A stretch of 64,000 bases of DNA from Halomonas sp. THAF5a (GCF_009363755.1 NZ_CP045417.1:3038001-3102000), one strand, 5' to 3'; counted from the stretch's first letter, positions 1 to 9,368 are shown. The notes: generated by a model not told the origin, from the letters alone. Made by a program: numbers and translations.

Positions 1-205
1 TCAGCAGGCCGATCAGGATGTCCCAGATGCCCGCGCCGAGGGCGACGAAGGTGGCACCGATCACGAACTCGGTGGCGGCGACATGCTCGGCGGCGTACAG
101 GCCGGCGAAGTGCGGCCAGCGGTGCAGCTTGTGCGGCGGAACCGGCAGCTGTTCATCGTCCATCTGGGCGATGTGCCGGTCCAGGCCTGGCCCGGTGGTG
201 GCCAT
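1..205 (-). CDS. NCS1-family purine/cytosine-type permease, N-terminal fragment
   Basis: Only the first 68 codons are in the window; the gene continues past position 1. The start at 205 follows a GAGGAG ribosome binding site. The visible N-terminus is a short cytoplasmic segment rich in H, P and D. It is followed by LHRWPHFAGLYAAEHVAATE and then a hydrophobic first membrane helix. The AAEHVAATEFVIGATFVALG region is typical of NCS1 nucleobase/cytosine permeases, which import purines, pyrimidines or related compounds by cation symport. A SorC-type regulator is encoded just upstream on the same strand, and a repeated operator sits between them, so inducible control by a pathway intermediate is likely. 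The substrate cannot be told from this fragment. Confidence 0.72.
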   Translation of the reverse strand, partial: MATTGPGLDRHIAQMDDEQLPVPPHKLHRWPHFAGLYAAEHVAATEFVIGATFVALGAGIWDILIGLL

Positions 206-253
206 AGGAAACTCCTCATGATGACTCGGGCCACGATGACGCGCCCCTAGCAG

Positions 254-290
254 TGATCATTTGTTCAAACAGAAAGCAAATGATCATTTG
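254..290. promoter_or_regulatory. Repeated operator between SorC-type regulator and NCS1 permease
   Basis: The 10-mer TGATCATTTG occurs twice in direct orientation at 254-263 and 281-290. The second copy is part of the perfect palindrome CAAATGATCATTTG (277-290). It lies about 50-85 bases upstream of the permease start at 205, downstream of the SorC-family regulator gene. SorC/DeoR-type regulators usually bind such repeated palindromes as tetramers, so this is probably that regulator's operator. This is inference from position and symmetry. Confidence 0.6.
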
Positions 291-363
291 TGCGCCGACA
301 AAACGCAAAATTGCGGCCTTAGACTTTAGCCGTAGCGTGGAGGATCGAGGCCGAAGGCGGCGC

Positions 364-1320
364 TTATGGCCCCGCCTCGATGATGGCCCGCGCCGCGCCT
401 TCGTCGGTGACCAGCCCCTGGAGCCAGCCGCCGCGCAGGGCGGCCAGGATCGCCGTGCCCTTGGCGCGTCCCCCCGCCACCGCCACCAGCGGGCGGTCGC
501 GCAGGATCTCGAGGGGCAGACTGGTCATGCGGCGAGTGATGGAGCAGTCGATGACCCGGCCGTCGCGGCTCAGCGGCCAGCCCAGGAGCTCCCCCACCGC
601 CTCGCCGGCCAGCAGCTCGTCGAGCTCGACCTTGCTGATGAAGTGATCCTGGAAGAGGTTGGCGCGGCGGTCGATGCGCCCGACGCCGACGAAGGCCGCC
701 TCGGCTTCCCGGGCGACCCGCTCCACCGACTGATAGAGCCGCTGGCCGCAGAGTGCCCGCTTCTCCTCCACGCTGTCGGCCACCACCGGCGCCGGCAGCA
801 GGAAGCGACCGCCGCCGGTCTTGTCCGCCAGCACCATCACGCCATCGTAGCGGTTGGAGGAGCCGTCCCGGGCCACGTTGCCGACCAGCGACACGAAGCG
901 GTGCTGGGGCCGGTCGATGCGACTGAGCGCCTCGACCATGGCGCGCACCGCGCGGCCGGTGCCCAGCGACAGGGTCAGGGGGTCGCTGCGCTCCAGGTAC
1001 TTGGCCAGCCGGTCGGCCGCCGCCACTGCCAGGTAGGGCGTGCTGGCATCGGCATCGGTGTCCGGCGCGGTGGGCACCACATCGCAGAAGGCAAGCCCGT
1101 AGCGCTCGCACAGGGCCTCGGAGAGCGCCATGCAGCCGGCGATGGGGTGGTCGATATGCACCTTGATCAGGCCTTCCTGGCGCGCCAGGGCCAGCAGGCG
1201 CTGCACGCCGGGACGCGACACGCCCAGCTGGCCGGCGATCTCGTCCTGGGTGCGTCCGCCGACATAGGAGAGCCAGGCCGCACGGGCAGCCTGGTCCAGG
1301 CGTTGTTCGAACTTGTCCAC
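364..1320 (-). CDS. SorC/DeoR-type sugar-binding transcriptional regulator
   Basis: 318 residues, the usual length for the SorC family. Residues 1-55 form the HTH (RTQDEIAGQLGVSRPGVQRL). The rest is the phosphosugar-binding SorC effector domain, recognisable by LSLGTGRAVRAMVEAL, a VSLVGNVARDGSSNRYDG segment, CSITRRMTSLPLE and the C-terminal VTDEGAARAIIE. Such proteins sense phosphorylated sugars or related ligands and control adjacent catabolic or transport genes. The next gene on the same strand is an NCS1 permease (start 205) with a repeated palindrome in front of it, so a nucleoside or nucleobase pathway target is likely. fruR lies upstream at 1357-2370, 36 bases away and in the same orientation. 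Confidence 0.85.
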   Translation of the reverse strand: MDKFEQRLDQAARAAWLSYVGGRTQDEIAGQLGVSRPGVQRLLALARQEGLIKVHIDHPIAGCMALSEALCERYGLAFCDVVPTAPDTDADASTPYLAVAAADRLAKYLERSDPLTLSLGTGRAVRAMVEALSRIDRPQHRFVSLVGNVARDGSSNRYDGVMVLADKTGGGRFLLPAPVVADSVEEKRALCGQRLYQSVERVAREAEAAFVGVGRIDRRANLFQDHFISKVELDELLAGEAVGELLGWPLSRDGRVIDCSITRRMTSLPLEILRDRPLVAVAGGRAKGTAILAALRGGWLQGLVTDEGAARAIIEAGP

Positions 1321-1356
1321 GTGCGGGCTCTGCTCAGATGGCTGCGATGCGGGAAA

Positions 1357-2370
1357 TCATCGCAAGCCTGGCGCGTCGGCACAATCGTGCCCCGCTCGCC
1401 AGCGCATTCGCCGGGGCACCGTCCGCCGCCCCGGGGCGCCCTCGCCCCGGGCCGCAGCCAGCGCGCTCTCCAGCGCCGCCTCGGCCATGCGGTCGTGGTC
1501 CTGCTCGGCGGAGTTGACCGCCACCGGCAGGAACTCCAGCAGCCGGCTGTCGCCGAAGGTAGCCAGCCGCAGCGAGGCCGGCAGCCCGCCGGCCTCGAGC
1601 AGGGTGTCGAGCACGCCGTCGAACAGCGAATAGGACGCCGTGACCAGCGCGTCCGGCAGGCCATGCTCGTCGAGGACCCGGCGCATCAGCCGCGCGCCCT
1701 CGGCGCGATCGTAGCGCTCGCCGGACAGCACCAGGGCCGCCGCCTCGCGCCCGGCCAGCGCCCGCTCGAAGCCGCTGCGCCGCTCCTCGGTGATCGACAG
1801 CCAGGGCACCGCGTCCAGCCACACCACCCGCGACATCCCGGGCGACAGCACCGAGGCGGCGAGCCGCTCGGCGGCCTCGGCGTCGTTGCTGACCACGCTT
1901 GGGAAGCGCGCGGCATCGAAGCCGCGGTCGACGGCCACCACCGGCAGCCCCTCGGCCTGCAGCTCGGCGTAGAAGGGATCGTCCATCGGCAGGCTGCTGG
2001 CGGTGATCAGCACCTCGCAGCGCCGCGCCCGCAGCGCCAGCGCCAGGTCGCGCTCGACCTCCGGCCGGTCGTCGGAGCCGGCGATCAGCAGCTGATAGCC
2101 CGCCTCCCGGGCGCCGCGCTCCAGCCGCTTGGCCAGCCGCGCGTAGGTCACGTTCTCCAGGTCGGGTACGATCAGCCCCAGGGTGCGGCTGGAGCCGCGA
2201 CGCAGGGCCGCCGCCTGGGGATCGACCCGGTAGCGATGATGTTCGACCACCGCCATCACCCGGTCGACGGTGTCCTGGCTGATGCGCCGTTTCTCGGCCT
2301 GGCCGTTGATGACATAGCTGGCCGTGGTGCGCGACACCCCGGCCAGTCGAGCGATTTCCGCGAGCGTCAT
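1357..2370 (-). CDS. fruR: Fructose operon repressor FruR/Cra, LacI family
   Basis: 337 residues from the ATG at 2370, close to the 330-335 usual for FruR/Cra. An upstream ATG-open extension to 2583 lacks a ribosome binding site and would run over the operators, so it is rejected. The N-terminal LacI-type HTH (TLAEIARLAGVSRTTASYVI, followed by NGQAEKRRISQDTVDRV) is the characteristic Cra signature. It precedes a periplasmic-binding-protein-like effector domain (TLGLIVPDLENVTYARLAKR). FruR represses fruBKA and is released by fructose 1-phosphate. It is divergent from fruB, and the 215-base gap holds two matching operators. The C-terminus after about residue 315 is Arg-rich and does not look conserved. 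Confidence 0.92.
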   Translation of the reverse strand: MTLAEIARLAGVSRTTASYVINGQAEKRRISQDTVDRVMAVVEHHRYRVDPQAAALRRGSSRTLGLIVPDLENVTYARLAKRLERGAREAGYQLLIAGSDDRPEVERDLALALRARRCEVLITASSLPMDDPFYAELQAEGLPVVAVDRGFDAARFPSVVSNDAEAAERLAASVLSPGMSRVVWLDAVPWLSITEERRSGFERALAGREAAALVLSGERYDRAEGARLMRRVLDEHGLPDALVTASYSLFDGVLDTLLEAGGLPASLRLATFGDSRLLEFLPVAVNSAEQDHDRMAEAALESALAAARGEGAPGRRTVPRRMRWRAGHDCADAPGLR

Positions 2371-2464
2371 GGATCCCCCCTGAACTGGACCTGGCATTCT
2401 ACGCGGGAGCCTCCCGCCACCATCCCCTGCCAAAGTCGTAGCCTCGAAGCCTTGCCAAGCCGGA

Positions 2465-2476
2465 TGAACCGATTCA
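2465..2476. promoter_or_regulatory. FruR/Cra operator 1
   Basis: TGAACCGATTCA, flanked by GC on its 3' side, matches the Cra palindrome TGAATCGATTCA with one difference. It lies in the divergent fruR-fruB gap. Confidence 0.82.
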
Positions 2477-2495
2477 GCATTCGTCCTGTCGAAGG

Positions 2496-2507
2496 TGACA
2501 CGATTCA
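2496..2507. promoter_or_regulatory. FruR/Cra operator 2
   Basis: TGACACGATTCA keeps the CGATTCA half of the Cra palindrome. It begins 31 bases, about three helical turns, from operator 1, which allows both to be bound on one DNA face. It is 79 bases upstream of the fruB start. Confidence 0.75.
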
Positions 2508-2585
2508 CCTTGCCCGCACAAGCCACCGCTGCGCCCCGGGAACCATGGAGTGGCCCGGCGTCGCCCCGACGAACCGGAGACATCG

Positions 2586-5477
2586 ATGTTGACCCTACGC
2601 CAGGATGACGTCCTGCTCGGCTGCCGGGCCGAGCACTGGCGCGATGCGCTGGATCAGGCCGCCGAATCGCTGCACGCCGCCGGGCTGGTCGCCCCCGAGT
2701 ATCGCGACGGCCTCCACGCTCGGGAGGCCCAGTCCTCGACCTTCCTCGGCAACGCCATCGCCATTCCCCACGGCACCCCGGAGAGCCGCGAGCACGTGCG
2801 CGCCACCGGCGTGCGCGTGCTGCAGTTCCCCGAGGGCATCGAGTGGCACGACGGCCAGCGCGTCCACGTGCTGGTAACCATCGCCGCCCAGAGCGACGAG
2901 CACCTCGACATCCTGCGCCAGCTGACCCACGTGCTCGACCAGGACGGCATCGCCGAGCGCCTGGCCGGCGCCGAACGGGCCGCCGAGATCGCCGAGCTGC
3001 TGTCGAAGGCGGTAGTCGAGGCCCGGCTCGACACCGACACCCTGTGCCTGGGCTTCCCTGCCCGCGACCATCACGAGCTGGCGCTGGCCGGCGCCGCCCG
3101 GCTTCGCCAGGCCGAGTGCGTCGACGCCGCCTTCGTCGCCGCCGTGGCCGAGGCCGCTCCGCGCGCCCTGGGCCGCGGCCTGTGGCTGGTGGCCAGTGAC
3201 CGCGGCGTCGGCGTGCCGGCGCTGGCGCTGGCCACCCCGGCCGAGCCGCTCACGGCCGACGGCGCCCCGGTGCAGGGCGTGTTCTGCCTGGCGGCCCAGG
3301 GCCAGGCCCACCGCGGCCTGCTCGAGCGCATCCTGGCGCTGCTCGAGAGCGACGCCCCCGAGACCCTGCACCGGCTCGACGCCGACGCCCTGCTGGCGCG
3401 GCTGGCCGGCGAGTCCGCCGCCGCCCGCCAGCGCCTGGCCACGGTGCTCAACGCCCACGGCCTGCACGCCCGCCCGGCCAAGCAGCTGGTCCAGGTCGCC
3501 CGCGCCCAGGGCACCACGGTGCGCGTGCGCCTGGCCGAGGGCGGCTTTGATGCCGTCTCGGCCGCCAGCCTGACCAAGGTCATCAACCTCGGCGCCCGCC
3601 GCGGCCAGCAGCTGATCTTCACCGCCGAGGGCGACACCGCCGAGGCCGCGCTGGACGCGGTCTGCCGGGCCGTGGAGGACGGCCTCGGCGAGCACGTCGA
3701 GCCCTTCGATGCCTACCGCGAGCCGGTGGCCACGGCGCCGGAGAACGCCCCGGCGCTGGCGCCGCTGGCCGACGACGTCGCCCACCCGGCGGTGGCCGCC
3801 TCGCCGGGGCTCGCCATCGCCCCGGCCTTCGTGCTGACCACGCCGAGCTTCGACTACCCGGCCCGCGCCGCCGACCCGGCCGCCGAGCGCCGCCGGCTGA
3901 ATGAGGCCCTCCGCGAGGGCGGCGAGCAGCTCGAGGCGCTGATCCAGCACGCCCGCGGCGGCGAGGTCTCGCAGATCCTGTCGATGCACGAGGAGATGCT
4001 CGGCGACCCGGAACTCCATCAGGCCGCCCGCGAGGGCATCGACGAGGGCGCCTCCGCCGAGGCCGCCTGGTGGGAGGCGATCGACACCGCCGCCCAGGCC
4101 CAGGAACGCCTGGCCGACAAGCTGCTCGCCGAACGCGCCGCCGACCTGCGCGACGTCGGTCGCCGGGTGCTGGGCATCCTGTGCCGGGTCGAGCTGCCCG
4201 AGCCGCCGGATCATCCCTACATCCTAGTCACCGACGACATCGGCCCGTCCGACGTGGCGCGCCTCGACACCAGCCGCGTGCGTGGCCTGCTGACCGCCCG
4301 CGGCGGCGCCACCGCCCACAGCGCCATCCTGGCCCGGGCGCTGGGCATCCCCGCCGTGGTCGGCGCCGGCGAGCGCATCCTGTCGCTTTCCAACGGCACC
4401 GAGCTGATCCTCGACGGCGAGCGCGGACGGGTGACCCCGGCGCCCGCCGCCGAGCGCCGCCGGGCCGCCGAGCAGCGCCTGGCCGAGCGCCGCCGCCGCG
4501 AGGCCGAGGCCTGGGAGGCCCGCTTCGAGCCGGCCCGCACCCGCGACGGCCATCGCGTCGAGGTGGCCTCCAACCTCGGCAACACCGCCCATGCCGCCGA
4601 TGCCGTGGAGCGCGGCGCCGAGGGCGTCGGCCTGCTGCGCACCGAGTTCGTGTTCATGGCCCACGCCTCGCTGCCGGACCTCGCGACCCAGATCGGCGAA
4701 TACCGCGAGGCCCTCGACGCCCTCGACGGCCGCCCGCTGGTGGCACGCACCCTGGACGTGGGCGGCGACAAGCCGCTGCCCTACTGGCCGGTGCCCCAGG
4801 AGAGCAACCCCTTCCTCGGCCTGCGCGGCATCCGCCTGGCGCTGACCCGGCCCGAGGTGCTCGAGACCCAGCTCCGCGCGCTGCTGATGGCCGCCGCCCC
4901 CTCGGCCGAGCCGAAGCGCGACGCCCGGCCGCTGCGCATCATGCTGCCGATGGTCAAGGACGTGGCCGAGTTTCGCGCCGCCCGCGCCATCCTCGACCGG
5001 CTGCTCGAGGAGCTGCCGGCCGGCGAGCGCAGCGACGACGTCCAGCTCGGGGTGATGATCGAGGTGCCCTCCAGCGCCCTGCTGGCGCCGACGCTCGCCG
5101 CCGAGGTCGACTTCTTCTCGGTCGGCACCAACGACCTGACCCAGTACACCCTGGCCATCGACCGCGACCATCCCGAGCTCTCGGCCCAGGCCGACGGCCT
5201 GCACCCGTCGGTGCTCAGGCTGATCGAGATGACCGTGGCCGCGGCCCACGCCGAAGGCAAGTGGGTCGGGGTGTGCGGCGAGCTGGCCAGTGACGCCACC
5301 GCGGTGCCGGTGCTGGTCGGCCTGGGCGTCGACGAGCTCTCGGTCAGCGCCCGCCAGGTGCCGCTGGTCAAGGCGCGGCTGCGCGAGTTCGACCTCGAGG
5401 AGGCCCGCGCCCAGGCCGCGCTGGCGCTCGCTCAGGCCACCGGCGAGGCGGTCCGCGACGCTCTGGAGGCCCGCTGA
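2586..5477 (+). CDS. fruB: Fructose PTS multiphosphoryl transfer protein (EIIA-HPr-EI)
   Basis: 963 residues from the ATG at 2586, which follows GGAGA. It carries phosphate from PEP to the fructose permease FruA through three fused domains. Residues 1-145 are EIIA-Fru with phosphorylatable His62 in AIPHGTPES. Residues about 150-275 are a linker that looks like a degenerate second EIIA. Residues 284-370 are HPr with His294 in HGLHARP. Residues 400-963 are Enzyme I, with active-site His578 in GGATAHSAILAR and PEP-binding motifs GVGLLRTEF, DVGGDKPLPY and VGTNDLTQYTLAIDRDHP. The fusion means fructose uptake here is independent of separate EI and HPr proteins. The stop codon overlaps the fruK start (TGATG). 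Regulation is by FruR through the two operators upstream. Confidence 0.96.
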   Translation: MLTLRQDDVLLGCRAEHWRDALDQAAESLHAAGLVAPEYRDGLHAREAQSSTFLGNAIAIPHGTPESREHVRATGVRVLQFPEGIEWHDGQRVHVLVTIAAQSDEHLDILRQLTHVLDQDGIAERLAGAERAAEIAELLSKAVVEARLDTDTLCLGFPARDHHELALAGAARLRQAECVDAAFVAAVAEAAPRALGRGLWLVASDRGVGVPALALATPAEPLTADGAPVQGVFCLAAQGQAHRGLLERILALLESDAPETLHRLDADALLARLAGESAAARQRLATVLNAHGLHARPAKQLVQVARAQGTTVRVRLAEGGFDAVSAASLTKVINLGARRGQQLIFTAEGDTAEAALDAVCRAVEDGLGEHVEPFDAYREPVATAPENAPALAPLADDVAHPAVAASPGLAIAPAFVLTTPSFDYPARAADPAAERRRLNEALREGGEQLEALIQHARGGEVSQILSMHEEMLGDPELHQAAREGIDEGASAEAAWWEAIDTAAQAQERLADKLLAERAADLRDVGRRVLGILCRVELPEPPDHPYILVTDDIGPSDVARLDTSRVRGLLTARGGATAHSAILARALGIPAVVGAGERILSLSNGTELILDGERGRVTPAPAAERRRAAEQRLAERRRREAEAWEARFEPARTRDGHRVEVASNLGNTAHAADAVERGAEGVGLLRTEFVFMAHASLPDLATQIGEYREALDALDGRPLVARTLDVGGDKPLPYWPVPQESNPFLGLRGIRLALTRPEVLETQLRALLMAAAPSAEPKRDARPLRIMLPMVKDVAEFRAARAILDRLLEELPAGERSDDVQLGVMIEVPSSALLAPTLAAEVDFFSVGTNDLTQYTLAIDRDHPELSAQADGLHPSVLRLIEMTVAAAHAEGKWVGVCGELASDATAVPVLVGLGVDELSVSARQVPLVKARLREFDLEEARAQAALALAQATGEAVRDALEAR

Positions 5478-6451
5478 TGGCTCGCCTGCTGACCCTGACC
5501 CTGAATCCGGCCCTGGACCTGTCGATATCGCTTGTGCGCCTGGCGCCCGGCGAGGTCAACCGCACCAGCGCCACCCACCTCGCGGCCGCCGGCAAGGGCG
5601 TCAACGTGGCCCGGGTGCTGGCGGCACTCGGCCATGACGTCTGCGTCTCGGGCTTCCTCGGCGCCGACAACGACGGCCCCTTCCTGCGCGCCTTCGAGGC
5701 CGCGGGGCTCGAGGACGCCTTCCTGCGCGTGCCCGGCGAGACCCGCATCAACGCCAAGCTGGCCGAGGCCGACGGCCGGGTCACCGACGTCAACGGCCCG
5801 GGCCCGGCCATCGACGCCGAGGCCTGGCAGGCACTGCTCGACCGGCTCGAGACGCTGGCCGCCGATGACGCCCGCCGCCCCGAGGCGGTGGTGATCGCCG
5901 GCAGCCTGCCGCCCGGCGTCACGCCCGAGGCGCTGGCCGAGCTGATCGCGCGGCTGCGCGGCGCCGGGCTGCCGGTGTGGGTCGATACCAGCGGCCCGGC
6001 ACTGGAAGCCGCCATCGCCGCCGGCCCCACCGCGGTCAAGCCCAACGAGCAGGAGCTCGCCGCCTGGGCCGGCATGCCCCTCGACGACGAGGCCGCCCGC
6101 CTGGCGGCCGCCCGCCGCCTGCACGAGGCCGGCATCGAGGAGGCGGTGCTCTCCGCCGGCGCCGACGGCGTGCTGTGGGTCAGCCGCCGCGGCGCCTGGC
6201 AGGCGCTGCCGCCGGCCATGACCGTGGCCAGCACCGTGTGCGCCGGCGACACCCTGCTGGCCGCGCTGCTGCACGGCGTGCTCGAGGGCCACGCGCCCGA
6301 CGAGGCGCTGCGCCTGGCCACCGCGCTGTCCGCCGAGGCGGTCCGCCATGTCGGCGTGGGCGACGCCCGCGCCACCGATTTCCCGTCACTCCAACAACAG
6401 ACGCGCGTCCACCGCCTTGGCGGCGACGACGCCGGGGGAGCCCTCGCATGA
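5477..6451 (+). CDS. fruK: 1-phosphofructokinase
   Basis: 324 residues, PfkB/ribokinase fold. It phosphorylates fructose 1-phosphate, the product of FruA, to fructose 1,6-bisphosphate in the cytoplasm. The N-terminal LTLNPALDLSI and the AAGKGVNVARVLAALG motif are diagnostic of the FruK/LacC group. Near the C-terminus, STVCAGDTLLAALLHG carries the catalytic Asp and anion hole of PfkB kinases. Cys replaces the usual Gly in the GAGD motif (VCAGD), which is within family variation. It starts inside the fruB stop and ends overlapping the fruA start, so translation is coupled. By consuming fructose 1-phosphate it also removes the FruR inducer. Confidence 0.94.
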   Translation: MARLLTLTLNPALDLSISLVRLAPGEVNRTSATHLAAAGKGVNVARVLAALGHDVCVSGFLGADNDGPFLRAFEAAGLEDAFLRVPGETRINAKLAEADGRVTDVNGPGPAIDAEAWQALLDRLETLAADDARRPEAVVIAGSLPPGVTPEALAELIARLRGAGLPVWVDTSGPALEAAIAAGPTAVKPNEQELAAWAGMPLDDEAARLAAARRLHEAGIEEAVLSAGADGVLWVSRRGAWQALPPAMTVASTVCAGDTLLAALLHGVLEGHAPDEALRLATALSAEAVRHVGVGDARATDFPSLQQQTRVHRLGGDDAGGALA

Positions 6452-8211
6452 ACGTTATCCTCATCACCGCCTGCCCCAGCGGCATGGCCACCACCTTCCT
6501 CGCCGCCCGGCGCCTCGAGCAGGCCGCCGAGCGGCTGGGCTGGCAGGCCACCGTGGAGATGCACGGCGAGCTTGCGCCGGTGCAGCCGGTCTCCGCCGAG
6601 GCCATCGCGGCCGCCGACCTGGTCGTCGTCGCCGCCGACCACGTGCCGGACCCGCAGCGCTTCAAGGGCAAGCCGCTGTTCCGCGCCACCATCGACCAGG
6701 CGCTGCCCGACCCGGGCGGCTTCCTCGAGCGCGCCCGGCGCGAGGCCGAGGCCTTCGTGCCCGGCGGCGAGACCCATGCCACGCCTGATTCCAGAACCGG
6801 GGCGGCGGCCGCCACGGCCGGCGGCCAATCCATCGTCGCCGTCACCGCCTGCCCCACCGGGGTCGCGCACACCTTCATGGCGGCGGAGGCCCTGGCCGAG
6901 GCCGGCAGGGCGCTGGGCCATCCCATCCGCGTCGAGACCCAGGGCTCGGTGGGCGCCCAGGACCAGCTGACCGAGGCGGAGATCCGTGACGCCGAGGTGG
7001 TGATCCTGGCCTGCGACATCGAGGTCGACCCGACCCGCTTCGCTGGCAAGCGGGTCTACCGCACCTCCACCGGCAGCGCGCTGAAGCAGCCGAAGCCGAC
7101 CCTCGAGGCGGCGCTGGCCGAGGCCGCGGTGGAAGACGGCAGCGCCCCGGCGGCAGGCGGCGAGGCCAGGAAGAGCCTCAAGGAGCGCGGCGTCTACAAG
7201 CACCTGCTGACCGGGGTGTCCTTCATGCTGCCGATGGTGGTCGCCGGCGGCCTCTTGATCGCGCTGTCGTTCGTGTTCGGCATCGAGGCCTTCCAGGAGG
7301 AAGGCACCCTGCCCGCGGCGCTGATGCAGATCGGCGGCGGCACGGCCTTCGCACTGATGGTGCCGGTGCTGGCCGGCTATATCGCCTATTCCATCGCCGA
7401 CCGACCCGGCATCGCCCCGGGCATGATCGGCGGCATGCTGGCCTCCGAGATCGGCGCCGGGTTCATCGGCGGCATCCTGGCCGGCTTCCTCGCCGGCTAC
7501 GTGGCCAAGGCGGTGACCCGCTACGTCAGGCTGCCGGCCAGCGTCGAGTCGCTCAAGCCGATCCTGATCATCCCGCTGGTGGCGAGCCTGGTGACCGGCC
7601 TGACCATGATCTACGTGGTCGGCGAGCCGGTGGCGGCGAGCCTCTCCGGGCTGACCACCTTCCTCGAGAACATGGGCTCCACCAATGCCCTGCTGCTGGG
7701 CGGCCTGCTGGGCGCCATGATGTGCTTCGACATGGGCGGACCGGTGAACAAGGCCGCCTACACCTTCGGCGTCGGCCTGCTGGCCTCCGAGACCTACGCC
7801 CCCATGGCGGCGATCATGGCCGCAGGCATGGTGCCGGCGATCGGCATGGGCATCTCGAGCTTCGTCGCCAAGGCGAAGTTCTCCGAGCCCGAGCGCGAGG
7901 CCGGCAAGGCGTCGTTCGTGCTGGGCTTGTGCTTCATCAGCGAGGGCGCCATTCCCTTCGCCGCCAAGGACCCGCTGCGGGTGATCCCGGTCAGCATGGT
8001 CGGCGGCGCGGTGACCGGCGCGCTGTCGATGCTGTTCGGCGCCAAGCTGATGGCCCCCCACGGCGGCATCTTCGTGCTGCTGATCCCCAACGCCATCACC
8101 CCGGTGCTGCTGTACCTGGCGGCGATCGTCATCGGCTCGCTGATCACCGGCCTCGGCTACGCAGCGCTCAAGCGGGGCAGCCAGACGGTGGCGGTCGAGG
8201 CCGGCGCCTGA
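6448..8211 (+). CDS. fruA: PTS fructose transporter subunit IIBC
   Basis: 587 residues from the ATG at 6448, which overlaps the fruK stop. It imports fructose and releases it as fructose 1-phosphate. Residues 1-100 are a duplicated EIIB' domain (TACPSGMATT, Cys9). Residues 128-225 are the functional EIIB domain with phospho-Cys135 in TACPTGVAHTF. From about residue 235 the multi-spanning EIIC domain begins (HLLTGVSFMLPMVVAGGLLI) and contains GGPVNKAAYTFG and SEGAIPFAAKDP, typical sugar-site loops. A longer in-frame extension upstream of 6448 runs inside fruK and is not used. It is the last gene of the operon and is followed by a strong hairpin. Confidence 0.95.
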   Translation: MNVILITACPSGMATTFLAARRLEQAAERLGWQATVEMHGELAPVQPVSAEAIAAADLVVVAADHVPDPQRFKGKPLFRATIDQALPDPGGFLERARREAEAFVPGGETHATPDSRTGAAAATAGGQSIVAVTACPTGVAHTFMAAEALAEAGRALGHPIRVETQGSVGAQDQLTEAEIRDAEVVILACDIEVDPTRFAGKRVYRTSTGSALKQPKPTLEAALAEAAVEDGSAPAAGGEARKSLKERGVYKHLLTGVSFMLPMVVAGGLLIALSFVFGIEAFQEEGTLPAALMQIGGGTAFALMVPVLAGYIAYSIADRPGIAPGMIGGMLASEIGAGFIGGILAGFLAGYVAKAVTRYVRLPASVESLKPILIIPLVASLVTGLTMIYVVGEPVAASLSGLTTFLENMGSTNALLLGGLLGAMMCFDMGGPVNKAAYTFGVGLLASETYAPMAAIMAAGMVPAIGMGISSFVAKAKFSEPEREAGKASFVLGLCFISEGAIPFAAKDPLRVIPVSMVGGAVTGALSMLFGAKLMAPHGGIFVLLIPNAITPVLLYLAAIVIGSLITGLGYAALKRGSQTVAVEAGA

Positions 8212-8241
8212 CGCCTCGCTGCACGACACCCGACACGACAA

Positions 8242-8270
8242 CGCCCCGGCAGGTCTTCCCTGCCGGGGCG
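8242..8270 (+). terminator. Hairpin after fruA
   Basis: A 12-base GC-rich stem (CGCCCCGGCAGG paired with its complement at 8259-8270) has a 5-base loop. An outer CGACAC/GTGTCG pair (8231-8236, 8276-8281) flanks it. It lies 30 bases past fruA and has no T tract. It also lies 76 bases past the convergent gap gene, so it may act in both directions. Confidence 0.65.
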
Positions 8271-8345
8271 TCAGCGTGTCGGACCCTGCGTGGTGCGCCC
8301 CTTCTCCGGGCATGCCACCAGGACGGGGACGATATCGCCTTCCCC

Positions 8346-9368
8346 TCAGGCGACCTGGCGGCGCCCCTGGCTCGCGGCCTGCATGGCCAGGGCGGTATCC
8401 AGCATCCGGTTCGAGAACCCCCACTCGTTGTCGTACCAGGCCATGACCTTCACCAGCCGTCCGTTCACTCGCGTGTGGTTGGCATCGAAGGTAGAGGAGT
8501 TGGCGTCATGGTTGAAGTCGATCGACACCAGCGGCTGGGCATTCACCGACAGCACCGGTGAGGCTTCGGCCGCCCGCGCCACGATGGCGTTGATCTCCTC
8601 CTTGGTGGTGTCGCGGCTCGCGGTGAAGGTCAGGTCCACCAGCGAGACGTTGATCACCGGCACGCGCACGGCCAGGCCGTCGAGCTTGCCATCCAGTTCC
8701 GGCAGCACCAGGCCCACCGCCGCGGCGGCGCCGGTCTTGGTCGGGATCATGGAGTGGGTGGCGCTGCGGGCCCGGTAGGGGTCCTGGTGGTAGACGTCGG
8801 AGAGGTTCTGATCGTTGGTGTAGGCGTGCACCGTGGTCATCAGGCCGTTCTCGATCCCCACCGCCTCGTGCAGCGCCTGGGCCACCGGGGCCAGGCAGTT
8901 GGTGGTGCAGGAGGCGTTGGATACCACCTTGTGTTCGGCGGTCAGCACGTCCTCGTTGACGCCGAAGACCACGGTGGCGTCGGCGTCCGGGCTCGGGGCA
9001 GACACCAGCACGCGGCCGGCACCGGCCTCGAGGTGCTTGCCGGCATCGGCACGCTTGGTGAACAGGCCGGTGCACTCCATCACCAGATCCACGCCCAGGC
9101 GCTCCCAGGGCAGCCGGGCCGGGTCGCGCTCGGAGCTGATCTCGATGCGATCGCCGTCGACCGTCAGGCTGCTCTCGTCGTGAGAGACCTCGAACGGGAA
9201 GTGGCCATGCACGGTATCGTGGCGCAGCAGGTGGGCATTGAGCGCCGGATCGCCCAGGTCGTTGATGGCGACGACCCGTACGCGGTCCCGGTAGCCACCT
9301 TCGTAGAGGGCGCGAAATACATTGCGGCCGATGCGGCCGAAACCGTTGATGGCGATCTTGAGCGTCAT
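8346..9368 (-). CDS. gap: Glyceraldehyde-3-phosphate dehydrogenase, type I
   Basis: 340 residues. It oxidises glyceraldehyde 3-phosphate with NAD and phosphate to 1,3-bisphosphoglycerate in lower glycolysis, or runs in reverse during gluconeogenesis. Visible features are the Rossmann start [13 protein letters not shown], Asp37 in AINDLGD (NAD preference), and catalytic Cys154 in [11 protein letters not shown]. The downstream His is in TVHAYTNDQ, and the C-terminal signature is [12 protein letters not shown]. It is divergent from pyk. Its upstream region carries a HexR-like palindrome, as expected where HexR controls gap together with zwf and eda. The start follows GAGGAAGAG. Confidence 0.95.
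   Translation of the reverse strand: MTLKIAINGFGRIGRNVFRALYEGGYRDRVRVVAINDLGDPALNAHLLRHDTVHGHFPFEVSHDESSLTVDGDRIEISSERDPARLPWERLGVDLVMECTGLFTKRADAGKHLEAGAGRVLVSAPSPDADATVVFGVNEDVLTAEHKVVSNASCTTNCLAPVAQALHEAVGIENGLMTTVHAYTNDQNLSDVYHQDPYRARSATHSMIPTKTGAAAAVGLVLPELDGKLDGLAVRVPVINVSLVDLTFTASRDTTKEEINAIVARAAEASPVLSVNAQPLVSIDFNHDANSSTFDANHTRVNGRLVKVMAWYDNEWGFSNRMLDTALAMQAASQGRRQVA

Noticed and set aside
5368..8424. 1018-codon antisense frame over fruK/fruA
   Set aside because: Shadow of fruKA; the composition is His/Arg/Ala-rich without any family motif.
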